A stretch of DNA of 38,872 nt from Bacillus sp. HF117_J1_D. GTDB lineage: Bacteria > Bacillota > Bacilli > Bacillales > Bacillaceae_C. Positions 1 to 9,477 of the stretch are shown piece after piece; position 1 is the first letter of the stretch; each line of letters begins with the position of its first letter. The translations under genes were made by a program, and so were the position numbers. The notes below the pieces were generated by a model. That model was given only the letters and a program-made list of their open reading frames with translations. It was not told the origin of the DNA and made no database searches. The DNA lies in assembly GCA_009928435.1 (NCBI GenBank), contig JAABNQ010000030.1, positions 1 to 38,872 on the forward strand, written 5' to 3'.

Positions 1-18
1 ACGCTATAAGCTCTCTGG

Positions 19-43
19 AACCCCCGGCATAGCCAGGGGTTTT
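19..43 (+). terminator. Terminator-like hairpin at the left edge
   Basis: AACCCC (19-24) pairs with GGGGTT (36-41), and an inner GGC/GCC pair closes an ATA loop, with one-base bulges. A short T tract follows on the plus strand, so this would end plus-strand transcription. The gene it serves is not visible; it could also be part of a dispersed repeat. The remaining bases of 1-188 hold no gene that I can support. Confidence 0.4.
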
Positions 44-53
44 CTAAACCATC

Positions 54-82
54 AAAAAAATGAAGCAATTGTTTTTGCTTCA
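54..82 (-). terminator. Terminator of the gpsA transcript
   Basis: A perfect 8-bp stem, TGAAGCAA (61-68) with TTGCTTCA (75-82), has a 6-nt loop. Read on the minus strand it is followed by seven T. It lies about 105 bp past the gpsA stop. A-tracts on both sides mean it could also work on the plus strand. Confidence 0.75.
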
Positions 83-188
83 AAAAAATAAAATAAAGAC
101 ATTGAAACCCTGTCCCCCGGTTATGCGAATGTTCTCTCTAATAGCATATGATTTTTTATAAATAGCGCATCATCGTATGCCTAGTTAA

Positions 189-1244
189 TCATTTTTGTTC
201 CATTTGTTCACTCAATATATCCACCAAATCTTCCATCTCATTTTTCTTGATCCTCTGCATCAACTGATCAACAGCTTCCTTTGGATCCACATCATTAAAC
301 AAAACATTGTACAATGCCACTGTAATGGGCATGTTCGTTTCAAATTTTTCAGCAAGCTGATGAGCCGCTTTCGTTGTACGGACGCCTTCGACCACCATTC
401 CCATGTTTTCTAAAACTTCATCAAGGCTCTGTCCTTTACCAAGCATGTTACCTGCTTTCCAGTTTCTTGAATGTACGCTTGTACACGTTACGATCAAATC
501 TCCAATCCCTGCCAGTCCAGAAAATGTCAGCGGGTTAGCTCCCATTTTCGTACCGAGCCGTGAGATTTCAGCAAGTCCCCTTGTGATCAATGCGGCTTTG
601 GCATTATCTCCATATCCGAGACCATCTGAAATTCCGGCCGCAAGGGCAATAATGTTTTTCAGCGCTCCGCCGATTTCAACGCCAATCAAATCAGGATTCG
701 TGTAAACGCGAAAATGCTGATTCATAAACAAATCCTGAATTTTCTCCGCGGCAGCCATATTTTTGGAAGAAACAGCTACAGTTGTCGGATGACGCAGACT
801 CACTTCTTCAGCATGGCTTGGACCTGATAAAACGACCACAGCTTTTAACAGTTCCTGCGGGACTTCTTCTTCAATCATTTCCGAAATTCTTTTCAGGGAG
901 TCCGGTTCAACACCTTTGCTTACATGAACAAACACCATCGGCGTTTTTATGATTTTGACAATACTCCCCATTGTTTCTCTAATCGCTTTGGTAGGCACAG
1001 CAATAACAGATGTATCAACACCTTCAAGTGCTTCTGACAAGGATTGGAAACCGGTAATATTGTTCGGGAGGGAAATTCCAGGCAAATATTTTTGGTTTGT
1101 CTTGCGTTCATTTATTTCCGCCTGCTGTTCTTTGGAGCGCATCCACAAATTCACCTGATGTCCGTTATCTGCCAGTACAAGGGCCAATGCCGTTCCCCAA
1201 CTTCCCGCACCAATGACGGCAATTTTCTTTTTATCTTTTGCCAT
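189..1244 (-). CDS. gpsA: Glycerol-3-phosphate dehydrogenase [NAD(P)+]
   Basis: GpsA reduces dihydroxyacetone phosphate to sn-glycerol-3-phosphate, the backbone for phospholipid synthesis, in the cytoplasm. The 351-residue product has the N-terminal Rossmann motif GAGSWG (residues 12-17). It also has the conserved GGALKN segment that carries the catalytic lysine of the family, and an all-helical C-terminal half. Length matches the roughly 345 residues of the B. subtilis enzyme. I chose the ATG at 1244 because GGGTGA sits about 6 bases before it; the in-frame GTG at 1253 lies inside that ribosome binding site. It follows der by 20 bp on the same strand, so the two are probably cotranscribed, as in B. 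subtilis. A clear terminator lies downstream at 54-82. Confidence 0.97.
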   Translation of the reverse strand: MAKDKKKIAVIGAGSWGTALALVLADNGHQVNLWMRSKEQQAEINERKTNQKYLPGISLPNNITGFQSLSEALEGVDTSVIAVPTKAIRETMGSIVKIIKTPMVFVHVSKGVEPDSLKRISEMIEEEVPQELLKAVVVLSGPSHAEEVSLRHPTTVAVSSKNMAAAEKIQDLFMNQHFRVYTNPDLIGVEIGGALKNIIALAAGISDGLGYGDNAKAALITRGLAEISRLGTKMGANPLTFSGLAGIGDLIVTCTSVHSRNWKAGNMLGKGQSLDEVLENMGMVVEGVRTTKAAHQLAEKFETNMPITVALYNVLFNDVDPKEAVDQLMQRIKKNEMEDLVDILSEQMEQK

Positions 1245-1264
1245 AAATTTCACCCGTTTCTTGA

Positions 1265-2575
1265 TTATTTTCTCTTTCGCGCAATGATTTTTAATGGCGT
1301 TCCTTCAAATGGGAAAGCTTGCCTAATCGTATTTTGAAGAAATCTCTCATATGAAAAATGCATGAGTTCTGGATCATTTACAAACACAACAAAGGCAGGT
1401 GGTTTTACCGCAACCTGAGTAGCATAGTAGACTTTGAGCTTTCGGCCTTTATCCGACGGAGCGGGATTCATGGATACAGCGTCCAAAATCACTTCGTTCA
1501 ATACACTTGATTGTACCCTCATCGAATGGTTTTCGCTGACCGTTTGAATGACCGGAAGCAATGTACCGAGACGTTGGCGTGTTTTTGCCGATAAAAAGAC
1601 GATGGGTGCATAATCAAGGAATTGAAATTGGTCCCTGATATCCTGCTCAAATTTCCGCATCGTTTTATCATCTTTCTCCACTGCGTCCCATTTATTGACG
1701 ACAATAATAATAGCTCTTCCAGCATCATGAGCATAGCCCGCAATTCTCTTGTCCTGTTCACGTATCCCTTCTTCTCCATCTAGAACAACCAGGACCACAT
1801 CGGAACGCTCGATCGCCTTCAAAGCTCTCAACACACTGTATTTCTCAGTCTTTTCGTAGACCTTCCCTCTTTTTCTCATTCCAGCCGTATCAATAATAAC
1901 GTAATCTTGGCCATCATATCGATATGCGGAATCAATCGCATCTCTGGTTGTCCCTGCAATCGAGCTGACAATCACCCTTTCCTCTCCAAGAAGGGCATTC
2001 ACCAATGAAGATTTTCCAACATTCGGCCTGCCAATCAGACAAAATTTCACAACCTCATCTTCATACGGTTCACCCTTATTTTCAGGAAATTTGTTTACCA
2101 CTTCATCTAGCATGTCACCAAGGCCCAGGCCGTGGGAACCGGAAATTGGAAATGGTTCACCAAAACCCAATGAGTAAAACTCATAAATATCCGCTCTCAT
2201 TTCTGGATTGTCCACCTTGTTCACAGCTAATACAACCGGCTTCTTTGACCGGAACAAAATTTTTCCGACTTCTTCGTCGGCGCTCGTTACACCTTCGCGT
2301 CCATTTACAATAAAAATGATCACGTCTGCTTCCTCAATCGCAATTTCTGCCTGTTGCCGAATCTCTTCCAAAAAAGGAGCGTCACCAATATCAATCCCAC
2401 CCGTATCAATAAGATGGAACTGATTGGTCAGCCATTCTCCCGTTCCGTATATTCTATCTCTTGTCACACCAGGTTCATCTTCCACAATTGAGACTCTTTC
2501 GCCGACAATCCTGTTGAAAATCGTTGATTTTCCAACGTTTGGTCTGCCGACAATAGCCACTGTCGGTAAAGCCAT
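1265..2575 (-). CDS. der: Ribosome-associated tandem GTPase Der (EngA)
   Basis: Der is an essential GTPase with two G domains that helps assemble the 50S ribosomal subunit. Both P-loops are visible as GRPNVGKS, one near the N terminus and one near residue 182. Each has its G3 (DTGG, DTAG) and G4 (NKVD, NKWD) motifs. The C-terminal KH-like domain ends in a basic tail. The ATG at 2575 gives 436 residues, the usual length; an ATG at 2581 and a GTG at 2584 are in frame just upstream. The ribosome binding site (GAGTGATGAGA) is weak, so the exact start is uncertain. It is followed closely by gpsA. The 2576-2748 gap upstream holds no other gene that I can see. Confidence 0.97.
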   Translation of the reverse strand: MALPTVAIVGRPNVGKSTIFNRIVGERVSIVEDEPGVTRDRIYGTGEWLTNQFHLIDTGGIDIGDAPFLEEIRQQAEIAIEEADVIIFIVNGREGVTSADEEVGKILFRSKKPVVLAVNKVDNPEMRADIYEFYSLGFGEPFPISGSHGLGLGDMLDEVVNKFPENKGEPYEDEVVKFCLIGRPNVGKSSLVNALLGEERVIVSSIAGTTRDAIDSAYRYDGQDYVIIDTAGMRKRGKVYEKTEKYSVLRALKAIERSDVVLVVLDGEEGIREQDKRIAGYAHDAGRAIIIVVNKWDAVEKDDKTMRKFEQDIRDQFQFLDYAPIVFLSAKTRQRLGTLLPVIQTVSENHSMRVQSSVLNEVILDAVSMNPAPSDKGRKLKVYYATQVAVKPPAFVVFVNDPELMHFSYERFLQNTIRQAFPFEGTPLKIIARKRK

Positions 2576-2748
2576 TCTCATCACTCACTTCAAACAAATG
2601 ATCTATCATTTCATGCCGGTATAAACCAAGCATACCATTCACAATAGTCCTTTTTCATCGTATCATAGTGTTTTATCATGTGCCATCTCAAAAATGAAAA
2701 TGTCGAAACACCGACAATAAATGATCATTCCAACTAAATAATGCGCCA

Positions 2749-3363
2749 TTAATGAACCATTTGCTTTTTCTCCTTCAAACCATCTGTAACAGCTTTTTTC
2801 AACCCTAACAGAAGTTTTTCCGCCGCATGTGCAGTCAAAAGCGTCAAAACGGTTAAAGCCATGATATCTAAATAATCATTTGAGCCAATTGGATAAGGCA
2901 TTCGCCATTTCAAAAAAAATATCGATAAAAACACTTCTGCCTGCAAAGACCCTATCACAATGGCAGCACATCGATAAATGAAGGAAGTGGGATATAACAT
3001 CCATCCAAGCACTAGCAAGCCGACCGTAAGTAAAATTTTTCGGTCAACCAGCACCCACACTGGATCGTAAAGTTCAAGGAGATAAAAACCCACATATCCA
3101 AGCATGATGATCATAACAGAACAAAATAAATAAATCTTTTTTAACCATGTTCCCTGGTACACAAGCCAATATGCTGAAAAAATAAGAGGAAGAGAAGCTG
3201 CTCCTATCTGAATAGAATAAATGGTAATGGATGTAGAATGCAATATGATCAAGATTAATGCCACCATTGCAATCGGGAAACGGAAAGTCTTTTTTTTATC
3301 TAAAATAAACGTCGCAGTGATCCAAGCGCCCCATGCCAAAAATAAAAATATGATTCCAGGCAT
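2749..3363 (-). CDS. yphA: YphA family integral membrane protein
   Basis: This is a 204-residue, very hydrophobic protein with about six or seven predicted membrane segments and a lysine-rich cytoplasmic C terminus. Size, topology and its place beside der match B. subtilis YphA, whose function is unknown. The ATG at 3363 is preceded by GGAGGTG with a 6-nt spacer, so upstream in-frame codons back to 3387 are probably not translated. No enzyme motif can be recognised. In B. subtilis the isopentenyl-diphosphate isomerase gene fni lies between ypfD and yphA; here only about 185 bp separate the two, so fni is absent from this spot. Confidence 0.8.
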   Translation of the reverse strand: MPGIIFLFLAWGAWITATFILDKKKTFRFPIAMVALILIILHSTSITIYSIQIGAASLPLIFSAYWLVYQGTWLKKIYLFCSVMIIMLGYVGFYLLELYDPVWVLVDRKILLTVGLLVLGWMLYPTSFIYRCAAIVIGSLQAEVFLSIFFLKWRMPYPIGSNDYLDIMALTVLTLLTAHAAEKLLLGLKKAVTDGLKEKKQMVH

Positions 3364-3514
3364 AAAAATCACCTCCATATCTTCCATTATGGGAAAGAAT
3401 ATGGAGGTTTAATCATACAAAATGCCATACTTAGATCAAAGGTAAAAACTAACTTTTTCAGACAGGAACCAGCAGAAGAAAAGATATGGGTTCCATAACA
3501 CTGATAAGAAAATA

Positions 3515-3539
3515 ACCTTCCGCTAAAAAAACGGAAGGT
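3515..3539 (-). terminator. Terminator of ypfD
   Basis: ACCTTCCG (3515-3522) pairs perfectly with CGGAAGGT (3532-3539) 9 bp past the ypfD stop. On the minus strand a T-rich tract (TTATTTTC) follows, which supports intrinsic termination. The rest of 3364-3514 shows nothing further. Confidence 0.7.
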
Positions 3540-3547
3540 CGGCATTT

Positions 3548-4684
3548 TTATTCTTTATTAAAGTCTTTCAATTTGTCACCAATCATATCGCTGAGCTGGA
3601 ACCCTTTTGTTTCTTCTGGAGCTTCATATTCCTGCTGTGTGTTGTCCTCTTCAAGCTCTTTCATACTAAGTGACATGCGCTGCTCTTGTTCGTTCGTATC
3701 AAGTACTTTGACCTTTACAGTCTGACCCTCCTGCAGAACTTCATGCGGAGTTCCGATATGTCTATGAGAGATTTGAGAGATATGGACAAGTCCTTCTACT
3801 CCAGAGAAGACCTCCACGAATGCACCAAAAGATACAAGTCTCTTTACAGTTCCTTCCAAAACCGCACCCCTGGGAGCTTTATCGGCAATATCCGTCCATG
3901 GTCCAGGAAGCGTTTCTTTGATGGAGAGAGAAATTCTTTCATTGTCTCTATCCACAGAAAGAACTTTGACTTCCACTTCGTCCCCTTCACTTACTACGTC
4001 CGAAGGCTTCTCTACATGGTGATGCGCCAACTGAGAAATATGAACCAACCCATCGACTCCACCGATATCAACAAAAGCACCAAAATCAGTAATTCTTTGA
4101 ACGGTTCCTTTCATCGTTTGACCGACTTCCAATTTCTCAAGCAGACCTTGTTTTTCCTTTTCTTTTTCTTCTTCAACAACCGCACGGTGTGAAAGGATTA
4201 GGCGGTTCTTTTCTTTATCAAGTTCAACAATTTTAAAAGCGAGCGTCTTTCCTTGGTAGCCGCTGAAATCCTCGACATAATAGTCTTCCACTAAAGAAGC
4301 AGGTACAAATCCACGTACACCTAAGTCTACAACAAGGCCGCCTTTAACTACCTCATTTACTTCTGCTTCGAATACTTCATTATTTTCGAAACGCTTTTCC
4401 AGAGTTTCCCATGCATTTTCAGCATCTACTTTTCTTTTGGAAAGAACTAGGAGATCTTCCTCCACTTTCGTCACGATTAAATCAAGTTGATCTCCTTCAG
4501 AAACTACATCCGATGCTTTCTCCACATGGAGACTGGAAAGTTCGCTTATTGGAATAATTCCATTCAACTTACTGTTTTCAATGTCCACAAGTACTTGCTT
4601 TTCTTCGATTTTTGTAACGGATCCTGTTACTTTGTCACCTTCAGTAAATGTTTCCACTTCAATATTATTCATATCCTCTGACAC
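3548..4684 (-). CDS. ypfD: S1-repeat RNA-binding protein, ribosomal protein S1 homologue
   Basis: The 378-residue acidic protein has four S1 (OB-fold) domains, at roughly residues 15-85, 100-170, 185-255 and 270-345. The last two carry the canonical pattern with FGAFV and GLVHISQ. This matches YpfD, the four-domain S1 homologue of low-GC Gram-positives, which is not essential in B. subtilis. A role in mRNA or ribosome binding is inferred from the fold. The start is GTG at 4684, with AGGAGG eight bases upstream; no closer start has a good site. Its leader (4685-4838) contains a 12-bp perfect inverted repeat that might affect expression. It is transcribed in the same direction as cmk-plsC upstream. 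Confidence 0.93.
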   Translation of the reverse strand: MSEDMNNIEVETFTEGDKVTGSVTKIEEKQVLVDIENSKLNGIIPISELSSLHVEKASDVVSEGDQLDLIVTKVEEDLLVLSKRKVDAENAWETLEKRFENNEVFEAEVNEVVKGGLVVDLGVRGFVPASLVEDYYVEDFSGYQGKTLAFKIVELDKEKNRLILSHRAVVEEEKEKEKQGLLEKLEVGQTMKGTVQRITDFGAFVDIGGVDGLVHISQLAHHHVEKPSDVVSEGDEVEVKVLSVDRDNERISLSIKETLPGPWTDIADKAPRGAVLEGTVKRLVSFGAFVEVFSGVEGLVHISQISHRHIGTPHEVLQEGQTVKVKVLDTNEQEQRMSLSMKELEEDNTQQEYEAPEETKGFQLSDMIGDKLKDFNKE

Positions 4685-4724
4685 TGTTTACTCCTCCTAT
4701 CCAGCTAATGAAATCGTGCAAGAA

Positions 4725-4759
4725 TTCATTTCTTTCCGATTCATAAAGAAAGAAATGAA
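4725..4759 (-). promoter_or_regulatory. 12-bp inverted repeat in the ypfD leader
   Basis: TTCATTTCTTTC (4725-4736) is a perfect inverted match to GAAAGAAATGAA (4748-4759) with an 11-nt loop. It lies 41-75 bases before the ypfD start. On the minus strand a T-run precedes the stem rather than following it, so it is not a normal terminator for this strand. A leader structure affecting ypfD is a guess; it could also end stray plus-strand transcription poorly. Confidence 0.35.
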
Positions 4760-4838
4760 AAAACCCTCACATTTATAAAATCATCTTCTTATTAACTTCT
4801 TATAAATAAAGTGCTTTGTCAAGCAATACACGTCAACT

Positions 4839-5417
4839 CTAATGCGTCTCGGCTAATTTTTTTATTTCATTCATAATAATTTCTGTAGCAGCCTCGACCG
4901 AAATCTTTTCCTTTTTTAATTCGGAAAAATCTATCGGCTTACCATATACGACTCTTAATTTACCAAAAAGCTTATAGGGACCTATGATTGCGCAAGGTAT
5001 GATTTTTGCATCGGATCTCAATGCGAAGAAACCTGCTCCTGCTAATCCCTTGCCAATCTCCCCTGTCTTGCTGCGTGTCCCTTCTGGAAAAAGCCCCAGG
5101 ACTTCTCCCTCTTTTAATAGAGCCAGCCCTGTCCTTAAAGCGCCTCTATCACTCATCCCTCTTTTTACGGGAAAGGCTTTAACATTTGGCAAGATAGATT
5201 TGAGAACAGGAACACGAAACAGCTCCTCTTTAGCCATAAAAGAAACAGGACGAGGGCACGTGATGCCCACAACGGGGGGATCCAAATTGGATATATGGTT
5301 CGTACATAAAAGGACCCCGCCGGATTCCGGAAAGTTTTCCAGCCCTTTCACTTCAATTCTATAAAAGGGTCTTAATAAACCCTTAACCACTGCCCTCGCA
5401 AAATGATAAAATGTCAC
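4839..5417 (-). CDS. plsC: 1-acyl-sn-glycerol-3-phosphate acyltransferase
   Basis: This 192-residue acyltransferase would convert lysophosphatidic acid to phosphatidic acid at the membrane. The family's HX4D motif is seen as NHISNLD (about residues 40-46), and the substrate-binding motif as FPEGTRS (about 113-119). The protein begins with a short amphipathic hydrophobic stretch typical of PlsC. The start is GTG at 5417, overlapping the cmk stop as GTGA, so translation is probably coupled to cmk. The pairing with cmk just upstream of ypfD is common in Bacillaceae, and gpsA in the same region supplies its pathway precursor. Paralogues with other acyl acceptors exist, so the exact substrate is inferred. 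Confidence 0.9.
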   Translation of the reverse strand: MTFYHFARAVVKGLLRPFYRIEVKGLENFPESGGVLLCTNHISNLDPPVVGITCPRPVSFMAKEELFRVPVLKSILPNVKAFPVKRGMSDRGALRTGLALLKEGEVLGLFPEGTRSKTGEIGKGLAGAGFFALRSDAKIIPCAIIGPYKLFGKLRVVYGKPIDFSELKKEKISVEAATEIIMNEIKKLAETH

Positions 5418-6094
5418 GACCGTTCGATCCTTTCTTTTGCCAAAGCAATGATACGTGCGACCACTTCTTCGATAGATAGCGTTGATGTATCAATCTCAAC
5501 AGCATCTTCCGCTTTTACCAGCGGGGATACCTCCCGTTCAGTATCAATTTTATCACGCAGCATGATTTCTTCTTTTAATTGTGCTAAATCTGATGGATAG
5601 CCTTTTTCTATATTCTCTTTGTGGCGGCGCTCCGCACGTATATCAACACTTGCCAGCAGAAACACTTTCAGCTCGGATTCCGGTAATACTTTTGTCCCAA
5701 TATCCCTTCCATCCATTACCACTCCGCCTCTTTTTCCCAGTTCCTTCTGCCGGGAAACCATCTCCTCGCGTATTGCCCCATGTGCAGCTACAGTAGAAAC
5801 ATTGTTGGTCACATTTGAATTACGAATCTCTTTAGTGACATCCTCCCCATCCAGAAAAACTGTCTGGAGGCCGCTTTCTTGGACAAGCTCTATTGTAGTT
5901 CCTTTAAGAAGACGAGAAAGAGACTCCGAATCATGAAGATCCGTCCCTTCCACCAAAGCCTTATAGGTAACGGCCCTGTACATGGCACCTGTGTCAATGT
6001 ATATGTATGAGAGTTTTTCTGCGACTATTTTCGCCACAGTGCTTTTGCCGGCTGCTGCCGGACCGTCAATGGCAATACTAATTTTCTTTGTCAA
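5414..6094 (-). CDS. cmk: Cytidylate kinase
   Basis: CMP kinase phosphorylates CMP and dCMP with ATP in pyrimidine salvage and synthesis. The 226-residue product carries the P-loop GPAAAGKST near its N terminus, the IDTGAMYRA nucleotide-binding segment, DGRDIGT in the middle, and an arginine-rich lid segment (RAERRHKE). I chose the TTG at 6094, which has AGGTGA five bases upstream. The GTG at 6103 is part of that ribosome binding site. It overlaps plsC by 4 bp, so the two form an operon. Upstream (6104-6180) lies the spacer before the ypfB terminator; I could not assign a convincing promoter there. Confidence 0.96.
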   Translation of the reverse strand: MTKKISIAIDGPAAAGKSTVAKIVAEKLSYIYIDTGAMYRAVTYKALVEGTDLHDSESLSRLLKGTTIELVQESGLQTVFLDGEDVTKEIRNSNVTNNVSTVAAHGAIREEMVSRQKELGKRGGVVMDGRDIGTKVLPESELKVFLLASVDIRAERRHKENIEKGYPSDLAQLKEEIMLRDKIDTEREVSPLVKAEDAVEIDTSTLSIEEVVARIIALAKERIERS

Positions 6095-6180
6095 ACTTTT
6101 CACCTGCTTGTCTGTTTATATACCAACACTTATTTTACCATAATTAGCAACAGACCATAGCATTTATTTAACAAATGAAC

Positions 6181-6214
6181 AAAAATGAAGACAGGAATAC
6201 TTGCCTTCATTTTT
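6181..6214 (-). terminator. Terminator of the motI-ypfB transcript
   Basis: AAAAATGAAG (6181-6190) pairs with CTTCATTTTT (6205-6214), with extra inner pairing around an AATA loop, and the minus-strand side ends in TTTTT. The first arm on the minus strand contains the ypfB stop codon (6207-6209), so the terminator begins inside the gene. Confidence 0.8.
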
Positions 6215-6380
6215 GATCAAAAACACCCAGCTTATTTTCCTCCACATCTACTCCCACACCCTCATATGCATAGAGATTATTCAAGCTTTTTATAAGAGGC
6301 GTGTGGTTTAAAAAGCCCTGGACAATCAATAGGATGAAAAGGTGAAAAATGATCAGTTTATAAAGAATTCTTTCAAACAT
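6207..6380 (-). CDS. ypfB: Small membrane protein YpfB (DUF5359 type)
   Basis: This 57-residue ORF lies between motI and cmk, exactly where B. subtilis has ypfB. It starts with ATG at 6380 after a GAGG ribosome binding site eight bases upstream. Residues 4-24 form one hydrophobic helix, followed by a hydrophilic tail of about 33 residues with several acidic residues (DVEEN). The layout is that of a single-pass membrane protein with a soluble C-terminal segment. Function is unknown. Position, length and composition support the assignment better than sequence recall does. Translation ends inside the stem of its own terminator. Confidence 0.72.
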   Translation of the reverse strand: MFERILYKLIIFHLFILLIVQGFLNHTPLIKSLNNLYAYEGVGVDVEENKLGVFDQK

Positions 6381-6471
6381 TTCTCGTTCCTCGTTTTTTG
6401 TTTAGTATGTTTCAAAAACGAGAATCTTATTCTGCTTTATGTGTATGTCCTGAAATGGCCGATTGGTTGGC

Positions 6472-7125
6472 CTAGGGATACAGACCTTTTTTTCGATCGG
6501 AAAGTTGCCTCTCAAAACAAAAACGTGTAAGCAGCTGTTGATCGGCACGGGGAGGATCAACATATTTTAGAGAAGCAAGAGTCAATTCATTTTTTGGGAA
6601 TGTTCGCATTACTTCGCATAAAAAAGCTAATTGTAGCTGCTCTCCTGAACCCATTTGAATGGAAAATTCAATCGTCCCCACTTCCGCTGGCTGAATCTTG
6701 ACTTCAAGCGGCAAAACCACTGCGCAGCCCCCAGCGCTTATATCACTGGTGACTGAGGTAAACTTTAAGTCTGAACTCGGAAAATCAAGCGCGACCGAAA
6801 CCGCTGCATTTACCCTGACATATTCACGACGTTGCACTTTATTGAAAAGCCCTTCTTCGGGTAGTGCAAGCTCAACCAAAGGAACGGAGCTTTTTTGCAC
6901 ACCTATGACTTTTGACTCAAAAGAAAAGAAACTAGCGCTATCTCGGGCGAATTCTACCATTACTTTAGTATCAACAGGTAAAAATGCTGGTTTGCTGTCG
7001 ACCGCACCCAAAGGATAGTAAATGCACACCTTCTTTTCATACAAATCGGCAACCTTACTCTTGTACTTTTTTCTAACTCCATTATTGTCTGTCTCAATAG
7101 TCAAATCCATTCCAATTAACAACAT
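6472..7125 (-). CDS. motI: PilZ-domain c-di-GMP receptor MotI/YpfA
   Basis: The protein has a YcgR-like N-terminal beta domain (about residues 1-95) and a C-terminal PilZ domain. The c-di-GMP binding signatures are visible: QRREYVRV (RxxxR type) near residue 100, and DISAGG about 35 residues later. In B. subtilis this protein (YpfA, MotI, DgrA) binds c-di-GMP and slows flagellar motors through MotA; that role is transferred from the family. The ATG at 7125 gives 217 residues, like B. subtilis, with AGGAAG nine bases upstream; an ATG at 7131 is the alternative. The frame is open to 7200, but that extension lacks a ribosome binding site and overlaps the ypeB terminator. ypfB follows after about 90 bp. 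Confidence 0.88.
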   Translation of the reverse strand: MLLIGMDLTIETDNNGVRKKYKSKVADLYEKKVCIYYPLGAVDSKPAFLPVDTKVMVEFARDSASFFSFESKVIGVQKSSVPLVELALPEEGLFNKVQRREYVRVNAAVSVALDFPSSDLKFTSVTSDISAGGCAVVLPLEVKIQPAEVGTIEFSIQMGSGEQLQLAFLCEVMRTFPKNELTLASLKYVDPPRADQQLLTRFCFERQLSDRKKGLYP

Positions 7126-7186
7126 ATTCATACACTTCCTGTTCATTCCAATGACTTCATTATACATCATCTGTGAGCGTTTTCCA

Positions 7187-7224
7187 CTATAAAAAAGCAA
7201 CCTAATCAGGCTGCTTTTTTATAG
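7187..7224 (-). terminator. Terminator of sleB-ypeB
   Basis: CTATAAAAAAGCA (7187-7199) is a perfect 13-bp inverted match to TGCTTTTTTATAG (7212-7224), with a small inner CCT/AGG pair. Both arms contain an A or T run, so it may work in both directions. The ypeB stop codon at 7219-7221 lies in the stem. Confidence 0.85.
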
Positions 7225-8571
7225 TAAATTTTCATAAATAGGTTCAGCATTTTTCAATCTTTCTACTTTTTCTTCCATACCACTTTCGGCATTAATATAC
7301 ATTCGATACGTATCATTATGGTCCATTGTACCCAAAAACTCATAGCAAAGCACTTCTTTTCCGAGATCGTTTACAATGACCGCCTGCCTGTCTTCTAGTA
7401 CTTTTAGATTAGGATTTAATTTAGAACGCGCTTCTTCTAAAGTCAGACTCGGTTTAGGCCATTTTCTTTTTTGACCGCTCTTCAAATAATCGTCTGCTGC
7501 AAACCCGATGATCTGTCCATTATCAAGTGCTACTTTCACTTTGATCGACTCCGGGTAAATCCTGACTCCGTCCTGATTCGTTACGTAAGTAAACAGCCCG
7601 ACGGAATCATACTGTGCACTTTCAGACATTTCAAGATCATTATAATCATGTCTTTTAAGGAAATCGTTAGCTTTGTTCATGGCCTCATTTAGGCTCACCT
7701 GCTGTTTATTCACTTCTCTCGAATCAATGAACCAGATTGGGTAACCGCCTTTCTTTGTGACGTCCATCGTTGCTTCATGACCTCTGTTATTAGCTAGTAC
7801 GACATTGTAAAAACCATAAGAGGAGCCTTTCCTGCTTTCAGTAACCTCCACCTTTTTCGGTTGATTGATCCCGCTATATTTTTGAGCCAGCGCAACCGCT
7901 TCTTTTTTCGAGATTTTTTCTCCCTTTAAATTTTTATAATTTTCATCACGCTTTTGAAAACTGACGATCGATGGATTTTGAAGGTTTTTTTCATCATAAC
8001 CTGTTGCATGCTTTTCAACCGTTTTAAACCCATCAATAATTGTATTATCAGCCGTTTCCTTACCTGATGCGAGTGCGAGCTCAACATCCATCCAACGAAG
8101 ATTATTTTTTAAAGCGAGGTGTTGGACTTTCCTAAGCTCATTCCTTATTTCTTCACTTTGTTTGTATAAGTTTTTCAAAGTCTTTTGCTCATCTGTTGAA
8201 AGTGGTTCATTATCCAGGTTTCGAACAGCTGTCCTGTAGCTGAACATACCGATATTGGACAGAAATTCTTCCGTTTTATTAAAAGGAAGTAAAGTAAGAG
8301 GCAGTTGTCCTACCTGACTGCGAGCGTCGGATGTAATCCGCCATACATCTGCTAAAGCGGGAGATAAAGATGAGCTGGAGTTCATCGCGATTGTCCCGCC
8401 GAGCTTTTCATGCAGCAAGTCCATATGATAGCTCAAGTCATGAAATGCTCGTTGGTAATTATTTTCGGCATTTATCAAAATCGTATTTTTCTCCTGGTGC
8501 TCTTGGTAACCCCAAGCCCCTGCCCCGATGACAGCAACCGCCAGAACAATTAACAGTATATTTCTGATCAA
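7219..8571 (-). CDS. ypeB: Germination protein YpeB
   Basis: YpeB is needed for SleB to be incorporated and kept stable in the spore, and it inhibits SleB until germination. The 450-residue product has an N-terminal membrane anchor (about residues 3-22), a long helical YpeB region, and C-terminal PepSY-type repeats. I chose the TTG at 8571, which reads MIRNIL like the B. subtilis protein and has GAGGAGGTGG about 7-9 bases upstream. An upstream TTG at 8589 would overlap that site. The sleB stop is 14 bp upstream, so the pair is bicistronic, as in most Bacillus species. Expression in the forespore is inferred from the sigma-G-like promoter before sleB. Confidence 0.95.
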   Translation of the reverse strand: MIRNILLIVLAVAVIGAGAWGYQEHQEKNTILINAENNYQRAFHDLSYHMDLLHEKLGGTIAMNSSSSLSPALADVWRITSDARSQVGQLPLTLLPFNKTEEFLSNIGMFSYRTAVRNLDNEPLSTDEQKTLKNLYKQSEEIRNELRKVQHLALKNNLRWMDVELALASGKETADNTIIDGFKTVEKHATGYDEKNLQNPSIVSFQKRDENYKNLKGEKISKKEAVALAQKYSGINQPKKVEVTESRKGSSYGFYNVVLANNRGHEATMDVTKKGGYPIWFIDSREVNKQQVSLNEAMNKANDFLKRHDYNDLEMSESAQYDSVGLFTYVTNQDGVRIYPESIKVKVALDNGQIIGFAADDYLKSGQKRKWPKPSLTLEEARSKLNPNLKVLEDRQAVIVNDLGKEVLCYEFLGTMDHNDTYRMYINAESGMEEKVERLKNAEPIYENLL

Positions 8572-8585
8572 ATCTTTCCACCTCC

Positions 8586-9380
8586 TCAACTACAGAAAAT
8601 ATGTTTACCGATTTTTTTAATTTGTGGCCTTGACCAAATCCATGCACTTGTGGCGGTATCCGGATTAAAATAGTAAAGGGCGTTGCCCGAAGGGTCCCAT
8701 CCGTTTATAGCATCTAATACCGCGCTTTTGGCTGTTTCGTTTGGTGTCAACCAAATTTGACCGTCGGCTACAGCCGTAAATGCACCAGGCTCAAAGATAA
8801 CGCCTGAAATGGTATTAGGAAAAGAAGGGCTATTTACTCTATTTAGAATGACAGCAGCTACAGCAACCTGTCCCTCATATGATTCGCCCCTGGATTCTCC
8901 ATAAACAGCATTCGACATGAGCTGGATATCATTTTGTGAAAAGCCGGCAGGCGTATTGACTGCAGTAGGCGTTGTAGGCTTTGGAGCCGCTCCTCCACTT
9001 TCTTGTCCCTGCCCTCCATAATAGGTGAATTTTTTTCCCTTGTTCACCTGCTTCTTCACATATTGTTGATCATATTTTGATGCTTTTGCTAATTTTGCTT
9101 TTGTGCTTTCCCCAGCAAGACCATCTACTTTAAGACCAAAATTATTTTGAAAATTCCTGAGTGCCCAGTACGTACCCCAACCGAAAACCCCATCTATTTT
9201 TCCATGATAATATCCGAGGTATTGAAGCCTTGCCTGGAGTTCGATTACATCATCTCCAACCGCACCTTGCTGTATGACTTGGTTGGTGAACGCCCCCGGC
9301 TTTACTCCCGGAGAGGCTGTCAATGCGACAGCACATAATAAAACAACAATGATCATTTTGCCCCATGCGGCATACTTCAT
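8586..9380 (-). CDS. sleB: Spore cortex-lytic enzyme SleB
   Basis: SleB is a lytic transglycosylase that cuts cortex peptidoglycan containing muramic-delta-lactam during germination. The 264-residue product has a signal peptide (about residues 1-28) and a peptidoglycan-binding domain with tandem turns (about 36-98). A Gly/Pro-rich linker (about 115-145) leads into the catalytic domain. The presumed catalytic glutamate is E162 in AVYGESRGE. It is somewhat shorter than B. subtilis SleB (305 residues), mostly in the linker. The ATG at 9380 follows GGAGG with nine bases between. The gene heads the sleB-ypeB operon, with a sigma-G-like promoter about 35-65 bp upstream. Confidence 0.95.
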   Translation of the reverse strand: MKYAAWGKMIIVVLLCAVALTASPGVKPGAFTNQVIQQGAVGDDVIELQARLQYLGYYHGKIDGVFGWGTYWALRNFQNNFGLKVDGLAGESTKAKLAKASKYDQQYVKKQVNKGKKFTYYGGQGQESGGAAPKPTTPTAVNTPAGFSQNDIQLMSNAVYGESRGESYEGQVAVAAVILNRVNSPSFPNTISGVIFEPGAFTAVADGQIWLTPNETAKSAVLDAINGWDPSGNALYYFNPDTATSAWIWSRPQIKKIGKHIFCS

Positions 9381-9414
9381 GCTGTATACCCTCCATAAAA
9401 TAATTTCATGCCGA

Positions 9415-9444
9415 TAGTATTTGGATTCGGAGCCTTTTTATTCA
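9415..9444 (-). promoter_or_regulatory. Sigma-G-like promoter of sleB-ypeB
   Basis: On the minus strand TGAATA (-35, 9444-9439) and AATACTA (-10, 9421-9415) are separated by 17 bp. This is one base from the forespore consensus CATACTA in the -10. sleB is known as a sigma-G gene in B. subtilis, which agrees. Confidence 0.7.
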
Positions 9445-9477
9445 ATTTGATTCAAAAAACTACTCCTTGGACGAAAC

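Noticed and set aside
3686-4192. 168-codon plus-strand frame inside ypfD
   Set aside because: It is antisense to the well-supported S1 repeats and has no family resemblance or start signal.
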